A DNA stretch of 64,000 nucleotides from Trichodelitschia bisporula (taxonomy: Eukaryota > Ascomycota > Dothideomycetes > Phaeotrichales > Phaeotrichaceae). The DNA is taken from contig ML996689.1 of the NCBI GenBank assembly GCA_010356995.1, positions 1,808,405 through 1,872,404 of the forward strand, written 5' to 3'. This document shows, piece after piece, positions 1 through 7,751 of the stretch (its first letter is position 1; the number at the start of each line of letters is the position of its first letter). The notes beneath the pieces were generated by a model, which saw only the letters and a list, made by a program, of their open reading frames with translations, did no database searches and was not told where the DNA came from. Made by a program: the position numbers and the translations under genes.

Positions 1-2
1 CA

Positions 3-656
3 ACCACACAGGGCCCTGCCACCACCGTCGCTTCGATAAACGAAGTCGCCAAGAGTTTCAGCGCGACCATGGGAGCCGTGTGCCATAACCTCAGCGGCTA
101 CAAGCCGGTCAACAAGGCGTACGTGAAGGAAGCTCTCAAGCCGACAATCAAGCTTGCCATTTCGTCTCTCAAACCGCGTCCCACGCCCGTCTTTCTTAGA
201 ATGTATACCGAAGATGACGAGAAGAAGTCTGGCAAAATTCTAGCTGACAATCACTACTATACGGATAATATAGTCCAATCAGGCGATGTTATAAACTCTA
301 AGCATGTCGGCGGCGTTGCTAACAAGGCTGCTCCCAGTGTCGACAACAAGAAGGCCGTTATGATTCAGGACTACGCTGCCGTCGAAATGATGAGGGCGGC
401 GGCAAAGACGGAATACGGCCTGATCGACAGGAAGATATTTGCAGAGAGGGCGAAGAAGAAGCGTGATCAGGCCAAGGGCAAAGTGGTCAAGCGCTGCGAC
501 CCCGAGCGGTGGCATATGCGCCGCAACCCAAAGTACAAGCGTGACACGACTGTGGCGGCTACGGAGGCTGCTCAGTCGACTGCGTCTACGGAGCCCACCA
601 CGGAGGCCGCAGAAGCAAACGAAAAGTTCGCGAGCGATCTCATGCAACTTAATTAG
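3..656 (+). CDS. Hypothetical protein, probably 5'-partial at left edge
   Basis: No family recognised. The first visible Met codon is at 69, giving 195 residues, but the same frame is open without a stop to the left edge of the window, so the true start or an upstream exon probably lies outside. The product is rich in Lys and Ala. Its middle third is hydrophilic (residues about 95-150, with a basic run KKKRDQAKGKVVKR that could act as a nuclear signal), and it ends in a Thr/Ala/Glu-rich tail. No signal peptide or membrane segment is visible. It lies next to the small charged alanine-rich genes at 2029, 3344 and 5000 and resembles them only in composition. An intron cannot be excluded, because a GTAAGT follows the stop. 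Confidence 0.5.
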   Translation, partial: TTQGPATTVASINEVAKSFSATMGAVCHNLSGYKPVNKAYVKEALKPTIKLAISSLKPRPTPVFLRMYTEDDEKKSGKILADNHYYTDNIVQSGDVINSKHVGGVANKAAPSVDNKKAVMIQDYAAVEMMRAAAKTEYGLIDRKIFAERAKKKRDQAKGKVVKRCDPERWHMRRNPKYKRDTTVAATEAAQSTASTEPTTEAAEANEKFASDLMQLN

Positions 657-936
657 TAAGTGACTCTTGAAACTGTTGAATTGGGCGATGACTTACGGAA
701 ATATTCATGTTGTTGAGCACGGAAATGAAGTTGAGGAGTACAGGAGCTGGTCGGCCCTAGACCGGCAGATTTGGGGTTGGCTTGATGGTTTGCCACCTCG
801 TCGCAAGGCTGCTCAATCTTCCACTTGAGCGAGGTTATGTGTTGGGGCGGTGGAGTATGTAATTCAGGTCTGCGGGTTTGATGGTTGAGATGTCTGGCAT
901 CGGCCTTTCAAGTCAACTGCACGTGGAGTTTAGCGA

Positions 937-1084
937 GATATGATATCCGTCCCATTGCCTCAGGGACTTACTGGATGTGATATACGTCCCATTGCTCCAG
1001 AGCCTTGTTGGATGCAATATCCCTCCCATTGCTCCCGAATTCTCGCCGAATATGCTATCCGTCCGAATGTCCAGGATTCTTGCC
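937..1084. repeat. Degenerate 37-bp tandem repeat, array 1 (4 units)
   Basis: Four contiguous 37-bp units begin at 937, 974, 1011 and 1048, followed by a decayed fifth start at 1085. The conserved core is close to GATATCCGTCCCATTGC, and each unit opens with GAT/GAATATGATAT. Unit ends vary more (CTTACTG, CTTGTTG, CTCGCC, CTTGCC). The same unit recurs in arrays 2 and 3. Confidence 0.8.
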
Positions 1085-1526
1085 CAATATGATATATAAA
1101 TTCTATTTAATGTCCAATGCGGCTCCCGAGGGACCATGTAGACAGCCTATAGCAAAACTATGTTACAAAATGGGCATCTAAGCTAAAAGAAAACCCAGCG
1201 TGGGGAAAAATTTCTTTGGGGAGGGGCTCTTCGGGCACGTCCCAAAGCATATCTGGTGAGGTGTTGGTGGGTTGTTGTTGTTGATCTGGTACTACCCGAA
1301 TATTAGACTCTGTGAGGTCGGTATTCACTTCCTCCTTCCTCCTTCCCGGGGCCATCTCCTGGAGTTCGGGGCTCTCTGACGTGCCTTCGATCGAGCTCCG
1401 GCAGCGTGCGCAGGTATTCCGAACGCGGCGTTGTCCGCATCGAGATGCCGTACGGGTAACTTGGGCTATGAAGCTGGCAGAGGGTGAGGCATGTGGTGCA
1501 CGCATGGTGTGCTCAATTGAGCTGCC

Positions 1527-1675
1527 GAATATGATATGCGTCCCATTGCCCAGGAATCTTGCCGGATGTGATATCCCTCCTATTGCTTTAGTCTCATGTC
1601 GAACGTGATGTCCGCCCCATCGCCCCGTGGTCTTACTGAAAAGTGACATCTGCCCAACACCCTCCACTCTCGTTG
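1527..1675. repeat. Degenerate 37-bp tandem repeat, array 2 (4 units)
   Basis: Units start at 1527, 1564, 1601 and 1638 (37, 37, 37 and 38 bp). The first three keep the ATATGATATNCGTCCCAT core of array 1. The last unit and the following 1676-1720 stretch are decayed but align with the end of array 3, including shared runs such as CCAACACCCTCCA and ATGCCCCCAA. The array lies about 350 bp upstream of the small gene at 2029. Confidence 0.78.
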
Positions 1676-2028
1676 AGAGGATATATCGCATCCCATCCCC
1701 CTCCGGATGCCCCCAACGCCGCGCTGAGGCCACCGACGCACGACTATCGTGACGAACGTACCTTCCCCCGAGGAAGCAAACCGTATCGATGAGCCCGCAC
1801 AGTCACCACACTGCGTGAAGGGTACGGAGGCACGATAGTCCGTGACCCAAGCGTTGCTCGTGAGGTTGTAACCATATTGCAGTGCTGGCGCAGTCCATCT
1901 TTCCACCAAGTCCTCAATTCCTCAGTCCCCGAAGCCCCTCAATTCCCCAAAGTCCCCGAAGCCTCATATCTTCGAACGCCTTCAAGCAATCCAGCGACGA
2001 GAAAATCAGAGATCCCACCGCAGCCAAA

Positions 2029-2337
2029 ATGAAGATCACTGTCGTCGAGCACCTCTACGCCATGGACACAGAGCGCGAAGTTGGACGCCTTGCACGCTCT
2101 ACCAAGAAAAACGCCTTGCGCCATAAGATGCAGCAAGACATCAACGACTTGGCCCAGGACCTGATCGACGATCAGGAGGCCGTCATCGCGGCGCGCGAGG
2201 CTGCTGAAGAGGAAGTGGGCTTCAACTACAATGCGGTAAGTCACCCTAACGAACGACGACGTAAGACGTGTGCTGACAGCCGATAGCCGTTCGCTTATCG
2301 ACTCAAGATTTCCAGCAAAGGTGGCGAGATGGTCTAG
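2029..2337 (+). CDS. Small charged protein, tandem family member A (two exons)
   Basis: The proposed exons are 2029-2235 and 2287-2337, giving an 85-residue product. The intron starts GTAAGT and ends GATAG. The start is the first ATG (context CCAAAATG) after a pyrimidine-rich leader. The product is largely helical and highly charged (EREVGRLARSTKKNALRHKM, then Asp/Glu/Ala-rich), ending in a short basic exon-2 tail RLKISSKGGEMV. There is no signal peptide or known domain. The intron is nearly identical to that of the gene at 3344 (shared tract ACGAACGACGACGTA), and both exon-2 frames begin with Pro, which supports gene duplication and this splice choice. Function is unknown. Array 2 of the 37-bp repeat lies upstream. 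Confidence 0.6.
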
Positions 2338-2827
2338 GATGTTGGGATGCGGTACTTGGCATGTGATATGATGTGTCGACAAATCTAAAGCGCTCCAGCG
2401 TTTTGTTTCTCGTACATCTCCCTGAATCAAGCACTCTTTTTGGTCTCCTCAATTTCTTTTCTCAATCTGCGCGGCTTGACGTGACTCGTGCTTTCATATA
2501 TTGACTCGATCGCCCGGCGTGATATCCGAAGGCCATCGCTGGCGACGGCGGCGTATTATCGAAAGGCAGCATCCTGCTGCCCAAAGTATACCGTCTCGGT
2601 TCCAATAGCGCCGATTTCGTAAAGCCAGATGTCGTAAAGCCAGATTTCGTAAATCCAGACCTAGTGGCACATGTATCTGCACGTAAGGCATATACCAGCC
2701 CCACGAACCCGGAAGCCCCATCTCTTAGAGAGAACACAAGTGCGGGCCGGTGCGTGCGGGCCGGTGCGTACGGGGCTTCGCGGGGCTCTCGGATGCGGCG
2801 TTGCCTGCGCTCCGATGCTGATGTGCC

Positions 2828-2940
2828 GAATATGATATCCGTCCCATTTCTTTCGATTCTTGCCGAATATGGTGCCCGCCCAATCGCCCTGTGCTTTTGC
2901 TGACACCTGATATATGCCCCAACACCCTCCATACCCATTG
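2828..2940. repeat. Degenerate 37-bp tandem repeat, array 3 (about 3 units)
   Basis: Units begin at 2828, 2865 and 2902 (37, 37 and 39 bp). The first matches the first unit of array 2 almost perfectly (GAATATGATATCCGTCCCAT). The array ends in the same CCAACACCCTCCA tract as array 2 and stands about 400 bp upstream of the second family gene, so array and gene were duplicated together. Confidence 0.75.
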
Positions 2941-3140
2941 AGGGTAAGATATCACGTCTCATCACCCCCGAGAATGCCCCCAAGCCGCGTTGACGCCGCG
3001 GAAACATGAATACTCGTGAGGAAAAAGCCGCGCTCGCGGCGGCAAACCTACCACGAAGCCCGCATGCCTTCCGCATTTGAGTGCACGGAATACCGGAATT
3101 CCGCCCACAAAACGCTGCCCCCTTGGCGTCAACACTGTGC

Positions 3141-3148
3141 TATAAAAG
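3141..3148 (+). promoter_or_regulatory. TATA box of the gene at 3344
   Basis: TATAAAAG lies about 200 bp before the start codon. About 40 bp downstream begins a C/T- and A-rich leader, and a predicted 5'-UTR intron separates this leader from the ATG, so the spacing to the start of transcription is normal. Confidence 0.55.
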
Positions 3149-3343
3149 CCTGTACAGTTGTTCCCCAGCGCATTCTCTGCATCCACACGCATGTCCATCA
3201 ACCTGAAAATCTCCAATCTCGACCTTCTTTCAAGCTCCGTGAAACTCAACAACCCGAACAGGTAAGCAACCTCGTTGACGGCTTTAGAGCCCCCCCACGC
3301 CCAAGCAAGTCCGCAGACCAAGCTGCTAACAACCACCAGCAAC

Positions 3344-3635
3344 ATGGCCCCAGAGGGGTCATCCATGCAGACCACGGGGGTCTCTCGCCCTCGTGCGAAG
3401 GCTGCGACTCGGCGTATTCTCATCAAGGCGGAGGCTGCGATGAAAGTCAACAAGATTGAGGACGAGCAAGCTGCGGCTGCGGCTGCTGAAACAACTGGTC
3501 AGGAGTGGGATGGGACACTGCCGGTAAGTCATCCACGAACGACGACGTAGGAGGTGTGCTAACAGCCACTAGCCGCTGAAGCTTCGGATCTATGTTGGTG
3601 GTCCAGACCGCGTTCAGTGGACCATCGGGGTTTGA
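3344..3635 (+). CDS. Small charged protein, tandem family member B (two exons)
   Basis: The proposed exons are 3344-3523 and 3573-3635, giving an 80-residue product. The start ATG follows the acceptor of a predicted 5'-UTR intron directly. Exon 1 encodes a basic segment (RPRAKAATRRILIKAEAAMK), then an acidic and poly-Ala stretch. Exon 2 encodes LRIYVGGPDRVQW and a stop. The intron is nearly identical in sequence and position to that of the gene at 2029, and exon-2 reading frames agree, which marks the two as paralogues although exon 1 has diverged strongly. No known domain or signal peptide is visible. Rapid divergence of exon 1 against a conserved intron is unusual and could mean relaxed or diversifying selection. 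Confidence 0.6.
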
Positions 3636-4083
3636 AGATCCTCTTTGCTGCGAACATCATGAACTATTTTGAAGCGCTCTGGCGCAGATAGTTCTACGAC
3701 ATGGTTCACAATCAAGCTCCTGACCGGCTGTCCTGACCGGCTCTCTTATTCTGCGTGGCTTCCGTAACCTGTGCGGCTTGACATGACACTTCCTTTCGTA
3801 TATGTATACGTCCGCCCGGCGTGATATCGTAAGTCCATCGCCGGCGACGGCGACATGTTGTCGAAAGGTGGCATCCCGCAGCCCAAAGTATACAGTCTTA
3901 GTCCCGATGGCCTCAGTTTCGTAAATACCAGTCCCAGTGGCACATGCATCTACATGCCAGATATATACCCCAGGAACCCACAAGCCCCATCTCTTATATA
4001 GCACACAAGCCTTCACAAAAGACTCTCGTACCTCAAGTATAGCTCGCCGGCAGTGTGCCGCATGAGTCAAGTCTTGATCGTAG

Positions 4084-4350
4084 ACTTCGACTCATGCGGA
4101 AGAGTACGATGTAGCATCAACGAAGAAGCCGGCGAAGCATGCGGCGCGCGGTGCAGCTCGTGCTGCCCTCGAGGCGCTGGTGTGTAAAGCTCTTGACGCG
4201 GAGCTGGCAGTCATTCAGGACGCCCGATATGAGTCCGCCGTCGACACTGAGTACAAAGCAGCCATGGCATTCAGAACAAAGCCACCGTCGATGACTCTGC
4301 TGAAGTCGCCCTTGCGCGACGTGCTTCTCAGATTTAGGCGACGAGCCTAG
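4084..4350 (+). pseudogene. Broken third copy of the small charged gene family
   Basis: An open frame of 88 codons, bounded by stops at 4081 and 4348, encodes Ala/Lys/Glu-rich sequence (for example KKPAKHAARGAARAALEAL, then DAELAVIQDARYESAVDTEY). It resembles the central part of the protein at 2029 (STKK..., QEAVIAAREAAEEE). There is no in-frame ATG, and the duplicated promoter DNA (3765-4010) runs straight into it without the repeat array, TATA box and leader seen in the intact copy. The likely cause is a deletion joining promoter to mid-gene. It could instead be an internal exon of an unrecognised gene. Confidence 0.45.
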
Positions 4351-4999
4351 ACGGAGGGCGACTGAGGCCACTGCACTGAGTGCAGCCCGAGATCCAGGCA
4401 CGCTGAAGATCAACAATCTTCGAGAGTCTGCCATCATTTTGAGACACCATCTTCAACCGCTGGTTTCACTGGTCACAAAGCCGGATGCCGGCATGGTTGT
4501 CCGAGGGGGTGAAGCGGGAAAGTAATCAAAAACTCTGCCGGACAAAGACCATCTATAGATGAAAGAGAGCTGTTCTCCCCGTCCTCACGGCCTAACCTGT
4601 GGGCGGAGTTTGCATCCGAAGCTTCGCACACGTAGATGTCCGCGAAGATTTTACTTCGAAACTGGACGGCCATGGTGCTGAACCTGCACATGAAGCTGTC
4701 TTCTCGAATCCCCTGGAACATGTCGTCCAGGTCTCGTCCAGGCGGTGGCCAAGCAACGAGCTCGCAGTTAGCGATCATAACCGGAAGTACGGGGCCGTAG
4801 ACGGTCCTCTCCTGGCCGCGTCCGCACTTTGCAGAGTCGCCAAAAAGTCTCCAGGAGATAGGGGGCTCGAGGACGCCTGCAACCACCCCAGGACCCTGCT
4901 CTGCAAACCCCACCAGCATCGTTGCCAACAAACGCCCCATCAGCAATACTCCCAGCGACACCAAAGACACCCGCGACCGCGTCACAAAGGGAAAAAAAG
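4351..4999. other. Gene-free spacer upstream of the Ala-rich gene
   Basis: No supported gene. Overlapping open frames on both strands (4473-4985 minus, 4599-5003 plus) show no family likeness or convincing start context. The last 150 bp is a C- and A-rich leader that suits the promoter and 5'-UTR of the gene at 5000. Confidence 0.5.
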
Positions 5000-5554
5000 A
5001 TGAAGCAGTCCTCGATGGCCCCGGAGACGACGGAAGTGGAAGAGAAGACCTCGACGATGACGAAGACGAAGATCACCGACAAAATCTCTGGCCCGAAGAA
5101 GCAGCCGTCTAGAGCATTCTACAAGAAGGCTAAGTCCACCAAGCGCCACGATCATCATACGGCGCGCGCAGACGCCAAAATGATGGCCCGCAACTCGATT
5201 GATGACGAGAATGATATTCTCGAGGATATTCGTCAGGACTTCGAGGAAGCGGGGGCGGGGGATGCGGTCGTCGCTGCTGCACAAGCTGAGCTCTATGGCA
5301 TGAATGACTCTCGTTCCGACACCGTCGCCGAAGCCGGTGATAAAGCTGCTACCGAAGCTGTCGACAAGGATGTTGCTAAAGCTGGTGACGAGCCTTCTGC
5401 CGAAGCTGCTTTCAAGGCTACTGTCGAAGCTGGTAATGAAGCCGCTACCATCATGGGCGGCAAAGACGAAGGCAATGCCGGCCTCGATGCTAGAGCCAAC
5501 GTTGTGACCAGCACCGAGAACATGGACAACGAAGCTACCGGCCATGACAACTAG
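5000..5554 (+). CDS. Alanine/glutamate repeat-rich hypothetical protein, 184 aa
   Basis: The start is the first in-frame ATG, preceded by GGGAAAAAAAG, a good fungal context; upstream in-frame codons give only a TTG. The N-terminal half is basic (KKQPSRAFYKKAKSTKRHDHH). The C-terminal half is a run of degenerate 8- to 10-residue units built on E-A-G-D/N-E/K-A-A-T (about residues 100-160), typical of a low-complexity coiled or disordered region. There is no signal peptide. The segment STKRHDHHTARADAKMMARN followed by an IDDEN motif is weakly like the family at 2029 (STKK...LIDDQE). It may therefore be a distant, expanded member; this is inference only. The long minus-strand frame over it is a compositional shadow. 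Confidence 0.55.
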   Translation: MKQSSMAPETTEVEEKTSTMTKTKITDKISGPKKQPSRAFYKKAKSTKRHDHHTARADAKMMARNSIDDENDILEDIRQDFEEAGAGDAVVAAAQAELYGMNDSRSDTVAEAGDKAATEAVDKDVAKAGDEPSAEAAFKATVEAGNEAATIMGGKDEGNAGLDARANVVTSTENMDNEATGHDN

Positions 5555-6065
5555 GTATGTGACACGGGCGGAAAAATAGTGAACTCTTCGTTAACAGTCG
5601 CCATGAGTAGGCACGCAGCTCAAACCCACTTCTGAACGTCCTCGACATCCGACCCGTCAAGGAAAGCTCGGGTTCGAAGGACAAGATGGCGGGATCAAGG
5701 ATGGAGGCGGAAGTGCGATGCCCATAGTTTGAAGCAATGAACATCATGCCCTGAACCCTGCCGTTTACAGCTTGTCGTGAGCCCTCCTGGGCAGCATGTA
5801 GGCGTCCATGGTGATTTGCCGAAACCATCATCATCGGTGGTGAAGTTCTCCAAAGTAGCTTTCGTCCGAAGCCATTGGAGCAAACTTCTGTCGTCCCAAG
5901 TCCTTTCAGATGCTCTAGTTCGGAACCGCATAATCGTGACTCCGCGCAGCGAAGTAGGTCCTCAACTCGCGCCGTCGCAAAAATCAAACCAGCATTCCAC
6001 CTTTTTCTATCTGCCACATCCTTTTCAACCACACCACCAACTCGAAAAACAGGACTCGCTCCAGG
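5555..6065. other. Intergenic region upstream of the 561-aa gene
   Basis: No gene is supported. The final 100 bp is A/C-rich leader sequence leading to the ATG at 6066. Open frames on the minus strand (5535-6386) are shadows of the neighbouring coding regions. Confidence 0.5.
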
Positions 6066-7751
6066 ATGGCTCGCAAGAAGCGCGCTAAGGGCGGGAAGAA
6101 GAAGAGTGGCGTTTCCGACGCCAATGAGAGTGCCCCTGACCACAGCAGCAACAGCCAGAACGGCGGCAGGGATACCGGGGCCAGTCATGATGCCTCCAGC
6201 AGCAACAACAACCACCACAATGCCGGCATCACTAACCCAACGGTGCCCACCCTGAGTTGGGAGCTTGTGAAGGCCTACTGCATCGCAGCATTCCCCCCCG
6301 AACACGGCGACTCCGAAGGTATGGCTCGCGGGATATACACGGGCGTCCATATGTATCTCGCGTGTTATCCGGATGCGGCGGGGCATGTGGAGGAGCTAGA
6401 ATCCGAAATGCGTTCCATCGTAAATTCCGGTTGGAAAATGGGGTCAGCTGGTAACGCGAAGACGAAGAGTCTTGCTCAAGTTCTTTTTGCGAAACTCATG
6501 GGTATCATGGGCATCCAGGTTAAGGACGCGACAACTGGTGAGAACCTCGTTGAAGATGGCAGAATTGCGGACCCAAAGGATCTCGCGGCTCTCTGGCAAG
6601 CCGTTGCGAACGAAGCGGCGAGTGGTGTCGATACCGGCCATGAAGTGCGCGCCGCAACTCCGGAAAACCCCCTGAGTCCCGCCGAAAACGCCTCCAATGA
6701 TGATCAAGCGTCGCCGACTACGGACGACCAGCATCGCGCGGACATCATCGCTCAACATCGCGCGGACATCATCGCTCAAAATCGCGCGCCCATCATCCTT
6801 CAACACCGTCTCGCTACCAATCTGGGAGCCAATGCCCCAACCAGCCACCAACGTCATGTTGTGGACGGCGAAGTTGTCCATGTCCCTATCAAGGACCGTC
6901 GTATTCGTCTTGACTTCCTTAATGATTGTGAGCTGCCCCGTCACTGGGATCGGCCGGGTTCAGGTACGATATATGGTCAACACACGACGTACTACGTCGT
7001 CGACCCGGGCACTGGTCTTCCTGTTCTACCGAATTCTCGGATGCCGGTCGATCGAGTGGCTCGCCGCGCTAGCATCCAGGAGGAAAGTGGGTTCGGGGGC
7101 GTCGAACGTCCAATTGCCGATGGAGAAGAGCGTGCCGATGTTGAAGTCCACGGTGAAGAGCTCGCTCGCCCTGGTGTTGAGTTTTCGGATGTTGAAGAGA
7201 GCACTGCAAGCCTCGGAGCCACCCTTGACAACACCCTTGACAACATATTAGCTCGCGCTGCTGAATTTGCGGCAATAGTAACCCAACTCCATACGGCTAG
7301 GAGTTCCGAGAGTGATGGGGAAGAATCGGCGTCCGTGGCTCACCACTCAGCTCCAGGTGGTGGGGTTACTGACGAGACAACCGAGAACGTGATTCCCTTT
7401 GACGACACATGGGCTCCAATTATCGAGTCCGTAGAAACACAAGGCCGCCCCTCCAGCAGTTCCGAGCGTGCTGTGGAAGAATCAGCGTCTGCGGCTCATC
7501 CATCAGCTCCAGGCGTTGGAGTTGCTGACGAGGAGACCACCGAGAACGCGATGACCTTTGACGACGAATGGGCTTACATTGTCGAGTCCGTGGAAACCCA
7601 AGACCCCCCTGTCGGCAGTTTCGAACGCGTTGAGGCACCGTCCGTGTCTGTCGCCTACACCCCTATGCCAGGAGGGTGGGTTAGCGACGGGGACACTACT
7701 GAGAGCGAGGATTGGGAGGCCATGGGCCCCACTCGGACTGGGACTTGGTAA
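6066..7751 (+). CDS. Hypothetical protein with two kinds of internal repeats, 561 aa
   Basis: No family recognised. A lysine-rich N-terminus (MARKKRAKGGKKK, possible nuclear signal) is followed by an Asn/Ser/His-rich linker. A globular-looking segment follows at about residues 60-165 (TLSWELVKAYCIAAFPPEHG ... VLFAKLMGIMGIQVKD). Near residues 222-247 there is an 8-residue tandem repeat QHRADIIA, QHRADIIA, QNRAPIIL. From about residue 419 to the end are three repeats of about 50 residues, each with E-E/P-S-A/V-S-x-A, a Pro-Gly turn, D-E/G-T-T-E, then an acidic DD-x-W-A box and ESVETQ in the first two. The frame is intact and intron-free. The acidic Trp-containing repeats could be protein-binding motifs; function is unknown. 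Confidence 0.65.
   Translation: MARKKRAKGGKKKSGVSDANESAPDHSSNSQNGGRDTGASHDASSSNNNHHNAGITNPTVPTLSWELVKAYCIAAFPPEHGDSEGMARGIYTGVHMYLACYPDAAGHVEELESEMRSIVNSGWKMGSAGNAKTKSLAQVLFAKLMGIMGIQVKDATTGENLVEDGRIADPKDLAALWQAVANEAASGVDTGHEVRAATPENPLSPAENASNDDQASPTTDDQHRADIIAQHRADIIAQNRAPIILQHRLATNLGANAPTSHQRHVVDGEVVHVPIKDRRIRLDFLNDCELPRHWDRPGSGTIYGQHTTYYVVDPGTGLPVLPNSRMPVDRVARRASIQEESGFGGVERPIADGEERADVEVHGEELARPGVEFSDVEESTASLGATLDNTLDNILARAAEFAAIVTQLHTARSSESDGEESASVAHHSAPGGGVTDETTENVIPFDDTWAPIIESVETQGRPSSSSERAVEESASAAHPSAPGVGVADEETTENAMTFDDEWAYIVESVETQDPPVGSFERVEAPSVSVAYTPMPGGWVSDGDTTESEDWEAMGPTRTGTW

Larger units (their letters stand above)
657..2028. other. Gene-free upstream region with two 37-bp repeat arrays
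   Basis: This 1.4-kb spacer holds two of the three degenerate 37-bp arrays (described separately) and the presumed promoter of the gene at 2029. Open frames on the minus strand here (913-1137, 1158-1733) are by-products of the repeats: they repeat the same peptide pattern because the repeat is not a multiple of three yet stays open. Short imperfect direct repeats of CAATTCC/CCCCGAAGCC type lie at 1910-1965, just before the start codon. I see no RNA gene. Confidence 0.6.
2338..3343. other. Duplicated promoter region of the second family member
   Basis: The region holds the second copy of the duplicated upstream segment (2480-3020), array 3 of the 37-bp repeat, a TATA box at 3141 and a probable 5'-UTR intron (about 3262-3339, GTAAGC to CCAG with a GCTAAC branch site). 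Two near-identical short runs, GATTTCGTAAAGCCAGAT and GATGTCGTAAAGCCAGAT, stand side by side at 2610-2660. Minus-strand frames of up to 204 codons here have no independent support. Confidence 0.6.
1500..4010. repeat. Diverged tandem duplication of roughly 1.25-kb gene-plus-promoter units
   Basis: Three blocks of this interval align by eye. The promoter segment 1500-1760 matches 2800-3020. The segment 2480-2750 matches 3765-4010 over nearly its whole length, with shared tracts such as GCGGCTTGACRTGAC, CGCCCGGCGTGATATC, CAGCCCAAAGTATAC and AAGCCCCATCTCTTA. The intron and 3' exon of the gene at 2029 match those of the gene at 3344. The simplest reading is tandem duplication of a unit consisting of promoter, repeat array and small two-exon gene, followed by divergence. 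The third unit loses similarity near 4010 and then enters a broken coding relic. Exact unit borders cannot be set by eye. Confidence 0.75.

Noticed and set aside
4982-5545. 187-codon minus-strand frame over the Ala-rich gene
   Set aside because: Shadow of repeat-rich coding sequence; the plus frame has a better start context and biased composition.
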